64,000 nucleotides of DNA from Odontesthes bonariensis (taxonomy: Eukaryota > Chordata > Actinopteri > Atheriniformes > Atherinopsidae), in NCBI RefSeq assembly GCF_027942865.1, contig NC_134510.1, positions 20,019,209 to 20,083,208 of the forward strand, written 5' to 3'. This document shows positions 1 to 12,413 of this stretch, in pieces. The notes below the pieces were generated by a model. That model made no database searches and was not told the DNA's origin. It saw only the letters and a program-made list of their open reading frames with translations. The translations under genes were made by a program, and so were the position numbers. Each line of letters starts with the position of its first letter. Within the stretch, counting starts at the first letter, position 1.

Positions 1-1139
1 AAGAAACCTTGAGTTTCTTTCTGTCTCCGCCCTCTTTCAGCCACACACGCCATTTGATTTCCTCATTCATTCATTTAGCAGAGCGAGTTCTTCTACTTCT
101 ATAAGTCCATTAGATACAGTAGGAGGCAACTTTTTTCACGAACATGTCCTTTTGACAATGATCCCGTGGATGAAGGTGCAGCATTATTGCGCAGAGAAAT
201 AAATATTCGTCGGAGATGGTTATCAGACCGCGCATAGATTTTTGCATTGACAGACAATTATCTTTTTGAGCGGCACCATCAGAATGTGTTGGGACAAAAG
301 AAAAAAAAGACATAAAAGACAAATAAATATTTGTATGAATAGGCTTAAAAAAGACATATATAGGCCTATTATATTTTATAAAGGCACTCGTGTCTTGGGG
401 GTGGACTTCCTCGGGGATTCCCTCAGCCACTGCCCTCCCGTTAGAGGTGGTGGCCACCACCCGTTTTACGGGCATCTGCCTTCTTTCTGTTGGCTCAGTA
501 GAAATCTGTGTTAGTTTAAATAGGCTTAATTATTTAACAGAACATGATATAGATGATGACTCTAAATTGTCCTTCTGAGTGACTGTGAGTGTGTATGGTT
601 GTTTGTCTCGTTTGTCTCTATGTGGCCCTGTGATGGACTGGCGGCCTGTCCAGGGTGTACCCCGCCTCTTGCCCATTGACCGCTGGGATAGGCTCCAGCC
701 CCCCCGCGACCCGACTGACGGATTCAGCGGTGTATAGATAATGGATGGATGGATGATATAGATGAGAAGACATAGTTTATGTGTGTGAAAACAGCATTAT
801 GTTGGAAATAAAATAACTGCACAGTCAAATAGCCACTTAATATTTATTTTACAGTGTAAAACATGATCAAAATGAGGTACCTCCATGCCGAGGTCTCACC
901 TGTTTGAACAATATTTTTACATTTCATCTTAAACTGCTGCCAAGAGCGCTTCTCCCCTGCGGGATTGCACCTAAATGAAATAAATGAATGGGCTACCATT
1001 CAAGCAGTTTCCCTGTAATATTATTGTGATTGCAAAGGACTACATTTAAACTTACACTTTTGTTGCTGCAGCGGTGTTGCACTTATTTCTAAAAACGTAT
1101 TGAAACTCGCCGTATGAGCGCATTAAGATTTCCAATTCG
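1..1139. other. Non-coding flank, no gene seen
   Basis: Apart from the RTE-type repeat copy at 544-765, I see no exon with convincing splice sites, no conserved protein and no RNA gene here. Composition is AT-rich with short homopolymer runs. The short open frames lack coding character and splice context. Confidence 0.6.
544..765 (+). repeat. RTE-type (Rex3-like) LINE 3' end with target-site duplication
   Basis: The core at about 620-735 has the familiar teleost repeat wording: 'gtgatggactggcggcctg', then a 'gggataggctccagcccccc' stretch, then a tail of ATGG/GATG units. I recognise this as the 3' end of an RTE-clade LINE of the Rex3 kind, or a short element sharing that tail. The 13-base word atgatatagatga occurs at 544-556 and again at 753-765, so it is a plausible target-site duplication around an insert of about 196 bp. 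The GATG tail partly overlaps the second copy, which makes the exact boundary uncertain. The copy is 5'-truncated and encodes nothing. Confidence 0.75.
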
Positions 1140-1396
1140 AGGTTGGTGAAAAACGTAGCCCCTCCTCTTCCCCCGTTGCCAAGGTGACTCGTCGAATCGG
1201 GGCTCCGTTGATGCTGGCTTTTTAAAGTTGTGGTGCACGCGCTAAACTCAAGGTGAACTTACTCAGAGTTGATTAACCTCACTCAAATCAGCGTTTCTGG
1301 AACCGAAAACTCAGGGTTTTCTATCTCAGAGTAGATCAACTCAGAGATCAGGAATAGACTCAGAGTTGGTTGAACCTGCTACGTGAAACGGACCCC
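1140..1396. mobile_element. PIF/Harbinger-like DNA element remnant
   Basis: The stretch contains repeated and inverted 'actcagagttg' type words at about 1262-1375. It ends in 'cgtgaaacggaccc' at 1382-1395, the reverse complement of a GGGTCCGTTTCACG terminus that I associate with PIF/Harbinger-type repeats of fish. I could not define the opposite end or a target-site duplication, so the left boundary is approximate. No transposase frame is present. Confidence 0.4.
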
Positions 1397-4300
1397 TGAA
1401 GGCCTTCTCTGCCTCCTTTCTGCCTTCCTTTGTTGACTCCATTCAGACATCATTAATGACATCATCGCTCTTCCAACACATATAATGAGTAATACATATT
1501 AGCTTTAGCTACACCTTTCCTCCGAAGGCAGGAGCCTACAAAATCTGTGTTCATGAAAATAAATATGCATGTTACACTCAGACACTTCTTTTAATTAGTG
1601 TGTGCTGCCTCTGTGTCATGGTGTCGGCGCTGGCTGGCCCTGCCAGACACAAATCAGAGAGCTAATCAAGTCCTAGACTCGTACAAAGCACTGCAGCATA
1701 ACTAATTGTCAGCTGAAACTAAGACAACAAACGGAACTGATGGCTGTTATTGCAGGATACTGCTGTGAAGAAGAAAAAAAAACACACAAAAAGAAGAAAA
1801 TAACATCCTATGAGATTTTCATCTGGCAGCAGCTGAGAGTGAATAACTGTCAGTCACAGCTATCATGCAAAAGGAGATCTTCTGTGAAGAATTCACAGTT
1901 TACACAAGGAGTGATATATTAGCCCAACGATGTAAAAACAAACAAAAAAACAAATGGATTTGGTAAGCATCAGAGACTCTGCAATCACTGCTGCTTGTAC
2001 TATAAATGTTCTTTGAAGAGATTATTAGTCCTGATTCAATTCTAAACTCAGAAATATGATTTCAGATTTGTTCCACAAGATGTTTGAAATGAAACATCAG
2101 TGTAATGCTCTCATAACAGGTTTGTATCGATCACCAATAATTTTCCAGCTGTGTTGGAAACTATCCAACATTAATCTAAACCTCAAGGATGGCGCAACAC
2201 CACAGAAACAACAGATAGTGAAAATAATGAGAATTGTACAACACTTTTATTAACAATGTTATAAATATCTTGTGTTTACAGCAGCATTGTTAAGCTGTTT
2301 TGGTTATGTTTGGCACTTTTTCACACAACAATATTTTTGGGTTTTGGTGATGAGTCCCTGCATTGAGCAAAGAGGGACATTTTACAAGGGCACATTTTTG
2401 TCCGGGGTTGGTAGTTGTATGCCTCCTCAGGATGACCCAGGTTCGCTTTCAGTGAGAGCTCAGCTGTTGAAAGTAAGGTTGAGGTGAGGCATTTGTGACA
2501 GCCAGTTAATCAAAATGCATCGCATTTTTTTATGTGGACAATGAATGAGTAGCCTTTCAAAGATGGATCATGTGGACAAATACCCGTAGTTGGGCGTCAA
2601 ACCCTTCTTACTTCTACTGCAGACTTTGTCACCTGTTAACCGTCATAAAGACTCCTTTCATGACAATTTAACAGCACGCATTCAAACTGTATTCCTCTAG
2701 GCTGTAATCTTCATGTCTGGCAGCATGTGAAACTGAGACATTTGTGTCCACATACAATTGGCCAGTTTTGTGCCAATCTCATGTTTTGCTGCAGACTGTG
2801 TTTGATGAATCTACTTGTGCAGCCATTAGCAACAATTATATGACACAAGTTTGCATTACACACATCTCTCAGGAACAGCCACGTCAGGTGTAACTTGTTG
2901 TAGACGGGCAATTTGTTGTGTATTGGGCTAAAATTTTTAACAGCACCATCTGCTTTGATCTCTGCTCCATAGCTCCTCTGAGAGAGTACGCTGAACCCAA
3001 CAGTGAGTTCAGAGCAAATTAGAGAAAACTTCTGCATCAGGTAAGTGATCTTTGCTCCAACTTTCTTTGTGCCGATGTACCCGAGCTGCAGAATTTTTCA
3101 ACAGTTTTTAAAGAAAAAATAACTCTTTAAACAGCTGAAGAAATACAAACACCTTGGCCAGTGTCTCAATACAACACAAATGAAAATGCAAAAGATCATA
3201 ACCCTTGTCACCTTCATTTCCTTCGAATAATTCTAAATAGCAACTTGATTTCAAAATTTGAAACACTCTCAGCCGTGACCTTTATTTATTGCAACTATCA
3301 TTCCATGAGTCTATTTTTTTTTTTTTTACGTCTGTGCTTCTGCTAAAAGGGAGCACAGCAAACACCTTGGGGATAAGATGGATTTGAGGCCTCACCACCT
3401 TCCTGTTGTGACCTACAGCTGCATAATACCACAGACGAGCATCTGTTACTTCTCAACAAATCAATAATGCATAAACATACACACTTTCACCACCTTTTTT
3501 TCAAGCTGGCAGGAGTAAACAAAACGAGAGGACTACAAACAGCACAACGTTGTCAGGATGATTTATTTATGGCAGTGTAATTTTATAACCCTCTGCTTCA
3601 TTTTCCCTTTCAATCATTTAAAAGCATGTTTGCAGGTCCTGAATGTAGGTATCATCATAGGTATAAAACCAATATGGACAGCAAGGGTGTGTGGGAAAAA
3701 AAAAATCAATTTACACAATTCAAGACTGATTCACAACTTTGAAGAATCTATTTTAAAACTCGTTTTGACCTTTAGACAAAGTTGACTTACGGCACAGTTC
3801 TTTGCTCTTCTGCACCGCGTATATCGTCATAGCAACAACCCAAAATTAGGTCGGGACAAAGGGAAAAAAAAGAAACGTCAGACAGAAATACATTTCTTTG
3901 AAATTCATGCTTGTTGTGCTAAAGGAAATGTACATTTTGCAGTGATATGATGATTTCAGTTTTGTGCCCACTTCACATAATACGATGGAACCAGGTTAGA
4001 CCATCATTAACTTGAACATTTGGGAAATGAAAAGCCAAGCTATAATACGATATGCGTTCCTTCATTTTTAGACCTTTTAGAAGCTGAAATAAATCAAAAT
4101 ATTAAAATCTGACAGTTGACATAAAACAATCAGCTCATAATGCATGTACCATTAAGAAAATGGCTGTTTATAGATGCTGATAATCCAATCTATTACATAT
4201 CTGTTGTAACACACATATATATATATATATATAAACCATCAGCTGCTGACAGGAGTCTGCTTTCACTTGTCTTTTGTGATCATTACCAAGTCAAATATGC

Positions 4301-5539
4301 ATCGTGCTAAGTGCGTCTCTATGCAAAAAGACAACAACAAGCTTACTTTAAGCTGTCTGCAGTCTGTATCTCGTGCTGTGAGTGAGATGGTTCGGGAGAT
4401 GGGGGGTAACATAATGTTTCCCAAGGTTTCCATTGGGCTGATGAGTGATGCAGGCAATCATGCCGTCTGTACTGACTAATCATGAGTAATTTTCCTTTTG
4501 GGGAGAGGAGAAAACATAAACACATCAACAGCAGCATTTTGTTTTTGCTGCCCAATGTTGGCCCCATTTCACTCCCTTTTACAACACATTCCCACCTGTT
4601 TTAGAAATTGTTTACCAAGAAAAACTGACATCATCTACGCATTGCCACTGACCCCACACTCATTTGTTATGGGTTTTTTTATTTTTATTTTTTGCTCTAC
4701 TCCTTGGTGGAGTAGATGGTTCTCCACAGTAACACTGTGCTGTAGGTCATCATATCTCATACAGCAGAAGCAGGTGGTGGTCAGTGTTCTAAAAAACTGT
4801 TGCAACAAAAGTTATAACAGGTCAACTGCTTTCCTCATCATTTCCAGACATCTGGGTGGGCGAGCTGTCCCACTTAGATTTACTAAGACCTGATATGTAG
4901 TCTGGGCTTTTGGTGTAAGAGCTATGTGTGTATATATGTATGTGAGATTAGGCAGATGTGGAGGCTAGAATTTACTGCAGGGACATTTGGTGGTTTTAAG
5001 GGCCAGATCCAGTCAAAAATTTTGTAAAGGGAGACATCCCATTTACCACAGTACATAATATACTGTTATTATGTCATTTATATTTCTTTCATTGCTTTTT
5101 CGATTGATAAAGCCCTTGGGAACATGGTTCAGAAAAGCACTTAACAAATTAAGTTTAATACTCACCACAATCATTATATTCTGCAATATTCTCTATATCT
5201 GAATGTCCAAATATTTGGTACGTGAACTTATCCACAATACGGTGCCCTGGAAATGTTCAATTCAGTGAGAAAGAAGGAGGACGTGGGATGTAAAAAGTGG
5301 GTGAATTCATAAAGTGTGTGTTTTTTGCAGCAATGAAAGCACACACAGTGTCAATAGCAAGCAAACGAGAATATGAGAGAATAAAAGCAAAGTACGATGT
5401 CACAAATGTCAAGGACGCCAACAGTTTGACATACTTCAATAGAGCCGGACTGAGATTAATTCAGGGTTTGTCAGTGTTCAAGTTATGCTGTTTGCAGAGT
5501 TCAATAGCCTCTACCTACATCTGTACATGAGATTAGACT
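1397..5539. other. Intergenic, no gene seen
   Basis: About 4 kb of AT-rich sequence without a supportable exon or RNA gene. A short (AT)n microsatellite lies at about 4214-4232 and poly-T runs occur near 3307-3326. The open frames are short and resemble no protein family I recognise. Confidence 0.6.
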
Positions 5540-7658
5540 ATACAGCATAACAAGACCTACATAGGTGGAAAAATTTACCTCTTACGTTAATGGAAAAGAT
5601 TAGTACAATAAAAATGAATGTTTTACCACGATTTTTATTTTTATTTCAAAATATACCACTTTATATACCACATACAAGTTTCAAATACTGGGATAGCTTA
5701 TTGAGAAGATTTTTATGGGATGAAAAGAAGCCAAGAGTTAAACTTAAAATTTTGCAACAGAAGAGAAGGGAAGGGGGGCTTGCGTTACCAAATTTAATTA
5801 ACTACCACTATGCAGCACAGGTTAAATTAACTGTAACTATGTTGAACAAAGGACTGTGCCCAAAATGGAAAAAAATAGAGACATCCTTGGTTGGTAACTT
5901 AAACAAACTTTTCACCACAAAGCAGATGAAAACAAATAACTCTGTAGTAAATAATACTGTTAAAACTTGGAGAATAATATGTAAGAGTATAAAAATCAAC
6001 GAAGGAGATCTGACTTGTTTAAGAGAAATACAGAATGACCCATATTTTACTCCAAATAAACTGGATAATGCCTTTTAGAACTGGGGGAATAAAGGCCTCA
6101 TTATGCATTGCCAAATGTTCAGTGACACTGGAGTAGATTCATTTGAAAATATAGCGAGAGTATATCAGCTTCAAAACAATCAATTCTATCGGTATCTGCA
6201 GCTCAGGAATTACCTTAATGAAAAAGTTCAGCTAAAAAGTTCTCAAGATTTACATTTACTGATACAATTCATGGCCAGAAAATGCCAGAGCGAGAACACT
6301 CAACGTGCAACTGGACAAATATATAACATTCTACAGGAATACGGGGCTGAAAAGTTAGATCACATTAAGGATAAGTGGGAGCAGGATTTGAACAAAACTA
6401 TTAGTGAAGAGGAATGGAAAAGGTGTCTGAAAGATACCAACACCTATACAAGATCCCCCTACTGGCAGGAGTATGCCTGGAAGATAAATATTAGATACTT
6501 CTTAACACCATCAATAATAGGTAAATACGCACAAACCAATACCAGCTGCTGGAGGGAATGTGGTGTAAACTACGCTGATTATACACATATATTTTACTCT
6601 TGTGATAAACTCGACAATATTGGCAAGCGGTTCAACATCTTATGCAGATAAAAATTAAGTAAGGAAGTGTCAATACAACAACATTATGCTATTTTGGGCA
6701 TAATACCAGAAGGATTGGAAAAGGAACACCTCTACCTGTTTTGGGTCTTTAGAATAACAGCACTTAAACATAACAAGAAATTGGAAAAAAATACAACCAC
6801 CGAGTACAGATAAGTGGCTGGAAAGTATAGATGAAATTAGAAATATGGAAAGAATAATGTATAGACTTAATAATAAAGAAAATGTATATGACAAAAAATG
6901 GGCCCTTTACAATGAGGAGCCATCTTAAACCACCCTCATGAGAAATTAATACTTAATACTCAATTCATATTTATGTATACCCTCTGCAGTTTTTTAGATT
7001 AATTGTTATTTTGTTTATGGGGGTTTAGACATGAGTGTGTTTGTATATAGATGGGCGAATGCATGTGTGTGAGTGTGTGTGTGTGTATGTGAGGGGGGGG
7101 TGTTAGAAAGAAGGGGAGGGATGGGGGATTGTGAGTGCATGTGGATGCATTTATGCTGATGAGAATGTGGGTGTAGGTGTGGATAGATGAACATATGCTG
7201 ATGCATTTATATGGGTGTGAATGTGGGCGTATGCGTGGATGGATGGATGTATGTTTGGAGATGGGAGGGGAAGAGGGGTTAGAAGGGCGGGAGGGTTTAA
7301 GAGTACATGTACATTAAAATGAAGAGGAATACTGCTAAGCACAGGTTAAATTGCATACATAGGTGCATGCATTGCATTGGTACATATTTATGTTTGGGTT
7401 TTTTTTTTCAATGTATTTAATGCATATTTTACTATTACTATGATTATTAGTATTTATTTTTTGTTTACTTATTTGTTTATCATGACTATGACTCATATTT
7501 CATTTAGTCTATTTCACGGGTGGGGAAGGTGGAATGCACATAAGGGGAGAAAAAAAAATGAGAAAATGTGTTCACAAATGAATTATTATTAATGTTTGTG
7601 AAGTGATTGAGACCTGAATGAACACAATAAAGTATTAAAAAAAATACAGCATAACAAG
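5540..7658 (+). mobile_element. 5'-truncated L1-clade LINE with perfect 15-bp target-site duplication
   Basis: The insert runs from about 5555 to 7643 and is flanked by identical 15-base copies of atacagcataacaag at 5540-5554 and 7644-7658. It carries the 3' third of an L1-type ORF2 (5555-6928). A long 3' UTR follows with a G-rich/GTG-rich tract at about 7020-7290. The element ends in an AATAAA signal near 7626-7631 and a short A-rich tail. The 5' truncation, A tail and direct repeats are the signature of target-primed reverse transcription. The perfect duplication suggests a fairly recent insertion, although the ORF already carries stops and at least one frameshift. Confidence 0.9.
5555..6928 (+). 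pseudogene. L1 ORF2p C-terminal fragment, interrupted
   Basis: This is the C-terminal third of an L1-type ORF2 protein, downstream of the reverse-transcriptase core. The frame is open from the insertion point and reads WKNLPLTLMEKISTIKMNVL, a wording typical of L1 ORF2p just after the RT domain. Further on are GGLALPNLINYHYAAQ and, near 6690, GIIPEGL, both also L1-like. A TAG at 6076-6078 and a TAA at 6649-6651 interrupt the frame. A shift of frame near 6770 is needed to reach the last segment, which ends with TAA at 6926-6928. No RT catalytic motif or endonuclease is present because of the 5' truncation, so the copy cannot mobilise itself. Confidence 0.85.
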
Positions 7659-7737
7659 TGGGCATGCCAACATTAACAAACGTGGCTTGCGCTGCTCCAT
7701 CGTGGCACCTTCAGCCGCAGCCTCATTCCATCATGGC

Positions 7738-8700
7738 AAGGCAAGGCAATTTTATTTATAGAGCACAATTCATACACAAGGCAATTCAAAGTGCTTCACA
7801 GCTACATAAAATCACAAGAAGGTAATAGGCCTACAATCATTAAAAAAATAAAATACTAATAAAAATAAAAAATTAATTAAAAAAAACATTAAAAATAATC
7901 ATTAATTAATTCATTTAAATGTGAAGAGTGTAGATAAAATACTTTCAGGTGTCATATGCACAGCTAAATAGAACTGTTTTCAGCCTGGATTTAAACATTG
8001 TCAGAGTTGAGGCCTGTCTCACATCTTCTGGAAGACTGTTCCAGATTTTAGGAGCATAAAACTGAAACGCAGCCTCACCTTGTTTAGTCCTGACTCTGGG
8101 CACCAGCAGGAGACCCCTCCCTGAGGTTGTCAGAGCCCGAGTTTGTTCATATGGCTCCAACATGTCAGACATGTACTTTGGCGCTTGACCATGAAGAGAC
8201 TTGTACACAAGCAGAGCTGTTTTAAAGTCTATTCTCTGAGCGACAGGAAGCCAGTGCAGAGACCTGAGCACTGGACTAATATGGTCGTATTTCCTGGTTC
8301 TAGTCAGGACTCGAGCAGCAGCGTTCTGGATGTACTGCAGCTGTCTTATAGCCCGTTTAGAGAGCCCAGTGAGCAGGCCGTTACAGTAGTCTAACCTGCT
8401 GGAGACAAACGCATGGATCAGTCTCTCTAAGTCTGGTTTAGACACTATTCCTTTGATTCTGGCAATGTTTTTTAGGTGGTAAAAAGCTGCTGATGTTACA
8501 GATTTAATGTGGCTGTTAAAGTTCAGATCTGAGTCCAATATTACCCTGAGATTTCTAACTTGATAGTTAGGTTTTAGAGAGAGAGTCTCAAGGTGACTGA
8601 TAACACCTTCTCTTTGTTTCTGTGGGCCACAGACAATGATTTCAGTTTTGTCTGATTTTAGCTGGAGAAAATTGTTTTGCATCCACACACTGATCTGTTG
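7738..8700 (-). mobile_element. L2/CR1-group LINE, 5'-truncated, minus orientation
   Basis: The coding part (7945-8700) is the C-terminal end of a Jockey-superfamily (L2/CR1/Rex1-like) reverse transcriptase protein. Its 3' UTR lies at lower coordinates and ends around 7738-7800 in 'ggcaattttatttatagagc' and 'ggcaattcaaagtgcttcac', wording found in the 3' tails of many teleost L2-type copies. The tail region 7838-7910 is very A/T-rich. I could not see a convincing target-site duplication, so the outer boundary at 7738 is approximate. Confidence 0.8.
7945..8700 (-). pseudogene. L2/CR1-type LINE reverse transcriptase C-terminus, open reading frame
   Basis: An uninterrupted frame of about 250 codons ending in TGA at 7945-7947. 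It contains WMQNNFLQLKSDKTEI, then LIHAFVSSRLDYCNGLLTGL, QYIQNAAARVLTRTRKYDHI, SLHWLPVAQRIDFKTALLVY and WNSLPEDVRQ. These are hallmark stretches of the thumb/C-terminal region of L2/CR1/Rex1 LINE proteins. The catalytic palm with the YxDD box lies upstream in an intact element and is missing here because of 5' truncation: a stop codon (TGA) sits immediately before the frame at 8701-8703. I call it a pseudogene fragment because it lacks a native start and its catalytic half, although no internal stop has accumulated. Confidence 0.8.
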
Positions 8701-11700
8701 TCATCATCATACGCTACACTGAGTTTCTGCATTCTGCTCTTTTTGGTTTGGTGAAGCATCCTGCGTCAGTAATACATTTCTGAAATCCATTAGAAATGCA
8801 TTAACTTATGAAGACTTTAATTACAGATGGACTTCTTGCCTCCATGACACACAGACGTAGACGGGGCTGGGTACCAACCCTCTCTGGCTCCAGTAGACTC
8901 CCATGTGTCAACTTTTCTCACTAAACACTAAATCTAAAACTTTGTTTTGCTCGTCATCATGGTGATACGAACTCGATTCAGTGTGCCGATGGTCCTTTGA
9001 AAAATAATTACTTATTTTACACCTCAAAGACGTGCATTTTTTTTTATCTCATTAGGTCTCAAGTATTATTCTCCAGCTCCACCCTCTTATCCAAATATGT
9101 TCACCTCTGGATCCAAATAGACCAAAATGGCAAATACTGAACCCCAGGTTTCACAATGGCTGATTCACAAATCAATGACTGACATGGCTATTTTCACTTC
9201 CTTATATGGTCAGGACCATTCAGGTACAGCAGTTTCTCTGCTCTGGCTTTATCGGGTGGAAACTACACCTCTGTGCCTGCACATCTTTGCCCTTATGTGA
9301 TACACCTTCAGCCTAAGAACGATAATTATCTCTGACAAGGTGGATATGATTTATCTCCTCTCCTGGCAGCACATTTTTTACACACCAAACTCTATATAGT
9401 TTTCATTCCCAAAAGGAATAGTGATGAAAACCATTCGGATCAAACATTACTGGGAAAAATTACCCCACTTACGGGAGAAGAGGTATTGTCCTTGAAACTT
9501 GATATTTCTCTAAAATGTAAGATTTGAAATGCTCTTGTGAGCTGGCTCTCCTGACAACTTCAGCCCTGTTGTTCCCAGCATCTGACCACCGAGTCAGCTG
9601 CAGTCAGCTAAAGCAGCACACGCAAAATCTCAAAATGTTGCTCACTACCGCTCAAAATATTGTTTATTGCACTATTGTGCCTGTCGAATTTTGTCAGCAA
9701 ACTAAAATTAGCAGGTTAGTTCTGATGGTAGACATTTCACTTTACTGAGCAACAATCTGACTCTTTGGAGGATCCTACACTGTGTCTTCTTACATATGTT
9801 CTACAGTTATTACAATGAAGAGGGATGAGTCAGAGCTTTTCTTCGCCACATTCTTCTCACTGTCGCTGCTTTGTGTTGACACACCTCCGCTTGACATAAC
9901 AATTTAAAGATTTAAGCACTTGGTACAAATATGCATTTTTCTATCTCACACCTGTGCATGTAATTGTTGTCCACGGTGTAAAAAAACAAAATATAACATG
10001 TCCCACATTTTTCCTCCATTCTGGTTTCATCCTTTCAATTACACAATAAGCGTAATAACATCCGCAGGTGTTTTCTCCTTGTTCACTAAACTTCCCCACT
10101 AAATTGCTTTTATTCCATTAGTCTAAAAGCTTACTGTCTTAATTTGGATTATTCACATGCAAAGTGTTGTGCCCACCTGCCCGAGCAACTGACAAATCAG
10201 CACTGCCTTGCAGCCAGTGAAGCTATGTACTCAACCAGGTGAACATCAACAAAGCTAAACAGAAACATACCACAAAAATCTCTCCTTGATAAAAAAAAAC
10301 CCCATAAGATTAAGGAGATCATTTCAATTTGATAACTCCCTCATGTCAGAGACAAAAATAATCTGTATTCATATTAGATATTGGAGCGCTTTTGTTCACA
10401 TTGCTATTTCTCTCACTGCTGCTGCTTTCTGTTGAGTTGATGGTGGCTGCATAGACGGGCAGTTTTGTAAAGGTCAGTTTGTATAAAGACTGCCGCTACA
10501 GACAGAGCCGTGGGAGAGTCTGTCAGCCGAGTCACCTGAGAAAAACTCTTACACACTGGCACACATAGACCACTCTCAGCAGACAAACACCATCACATAT
10601 GGGCGCATGCTTCTGATGTTTCTGATGTTAACTGCAGTGCTGAAAAAGCACACCTGCTTTCAGGAGAATTCAATAATTCATTCAATCAAGGACTCCATTT
10701 ATGTTGTTTCCTCTGGTTATACCACGTATCCTAGAAGTAGAAACTGATAGTTATTTATAAATTTGTAATAAAGAGAGGAGGAATGATCCAGATGAATTAA
10801 CGCCTGAAACATAAATGTATGTGTTTTCCACTAAATGTTGTTGATTTAATACTGTAACAAGTACATAAATCTTAAATGAAAGTTTTATACATGGGTTGTA
10901 TACTTTCATCAGTGTGTTTGCTCATACCGCTTTGAATAATAATAACAGACATGTAGCCAGGCAACAACTATATGACAATATGTAAGAACCAATTCAAAAT
11001 CCACACACTTGACTAATGCCACAAAGGCTGTGAAAGCCATCTTAAATATGTAATCAGCACCACTGGCATGTAATTGCAAAGCTCCTGGTTCAGTGAGGTA
11101 ATTTAAACAGGTTGACAGCCTGGTGAGAACAGCCAGCCTCCTAATGAAGCTCCTCCAACACAAGCATCAGGCCAAGAGAAGCATGTAGGTGCTGTAAACG
11201 GGCCACAGTAAGAGGAAGGGCTCGATATAGAAATGTCTAATTGGGTTGTGAATCTCCAAGAGTGAGAGATGTATGGAGAAGTTATTTGTCTGATGAGCTG
11301 CTGCGTGGCAGGTGGAACCAGAGGCTGCTCTTTTGGGAGAGGGGAAGCAAATGGATGTAATGAGGCATTATTACATGCTGCTGCAAATGTAGTTATGGGG
11401 AGACACTACAGACCAACAGTGTAAAAATTCAGCTGATAGATCTAACCATGAAACCCCAACAGGCTACTTGAAGGTAATTATGTTTTGTATTACAAGTTTT
11501 CTTAAGGTTTATTTTCAGATGTGAGAAGTGTTTTCAACTTGCTAAACGTGCTCTAATTGGTCTCCTTGTCGACAACAGAAATCTGAACAGTGGATAAGGT
11601 AGGGTTAAAATTGTTATAGTTATTAAGCATGTTGCACTTAAAATCACCATGGCAACCTCAACTGGAGCTCACAGCTGATGGACTTTTGATCATCAACAGC

Positions 11701-11940
11701 TCTCGTCTCTTTTGTTTTCACACACTTTTGTTAATTCTGCTTCAACTTCTTAGCACTTCGTAAGAGACAGAGGACTGACGGCGTCAGCAATCCTACGGCT
11801 GTTTCATACACGTTATCAAGCAAAGAGGAAAAGTGAGATGCCAAATCTATATGTTGGGTGTCTAACTCGTCAGAAAGAAGACTGTTATGTACGTAGAGAA
11901 CGGTGTTTGGACCTCCCCACACTGAAAATGTATATCTGTT
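8701..11940. other. Intergenic region upstream of oprd1, no gene seen
   Basis: I find no supportable exon, RNA gene or recognisable full-length repeat. The region may hold distal regulatory DNA for oprd1, but I can point to no specific element. Confidence 0.55.
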
Positions 11941-12171
11941 TTAAGCTAGGCAAGAACTAGGAAAATAGTCTCCCCATCGCAATGCGCACCGTTGCGCTTT
12001 GCCGGAGGGAGCGCGCACAGACGCGCGCACTTACCCACAGAGAGAGAAAGCGCTCCAACGTCCTCTGATGCTCCATACGTTCAATTTGGCGTCTAGTTCC
12101 CCAACGCTCCTGTGCTCCTGCCTCTGAAATCCCCAACTTCTCTGCGCTAAAATCTCACCTGGATTGTGGTG
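11941..12171 (+). promoter_or_regulatory. oprd1: Probable oprd1 promoter and 5' UTR region
   Basis: The stretch just before the oprd1 start is visibly richer in G+C and CpG than its surroundings, especially 11977-12035 with 'gcgcgcacagacgcgcgcac'. No clear TATA box is visible at a fixed distance, which fits a CpG-type promoter. The transcription start cannot be placed from sequence. A non-coding leader directly joined to exon 1 is the simplest reading, since no splice acceptor is needed before the ATG. Confidence 0.45.
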
Positions 12172-12413
12172 ATGGAGTTCCCCACTTTTCCTCCAGAAGA
12201 CCTCAACGAGCGATACTCGGTCTCCGTAACTCCGTTCAATGTTACATTCGCAGAGGATCTTCTGCTCGTGCCTTCAAAAAGCAACGAAACCAACGGGGTT
12301 TCAGCCAGAAACACGTCAGGTCTCATCCTAGCCGTTTGCATCACGGCTCTCTACTCTCTCATCTGCGTGGTGGGACTGCTGGGCAACATGCTTGTCATGT
12401 ACGGAGTCCTCAG
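12172..12413 (+). CDS. oprd1: oprd1 coding exon 1
   Basis: Encodes residues 1-80 plus two bases of codon 81: the glycosylated N-terminal tail and TM1 ([20 protein letters not shown], with the N1.50 Asn in GNMLV). The donor is CAG|gtaaga at 12413/12414. The split Arg codon (AG|G) is at the same place as in mammalian opioid receptors, just before YTKMKTATN. Confidence 0.93.

Noticed and set aside
7015-7260. GTG/GAATG-rich tract as an independent minisatellite or coding exon
   Set aside because: It lies inside the L1 insertion bounded by 5540-7658 and is best explained as the G-rich 3' UTR of that element.
12166-12171. Upstream GTG codons as oprd1 start
   Set aside because: Nuclear vertebrate genes initiate at ATG. 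The ATG at 12172 is the first in frame and gives the expected N-terminal length.
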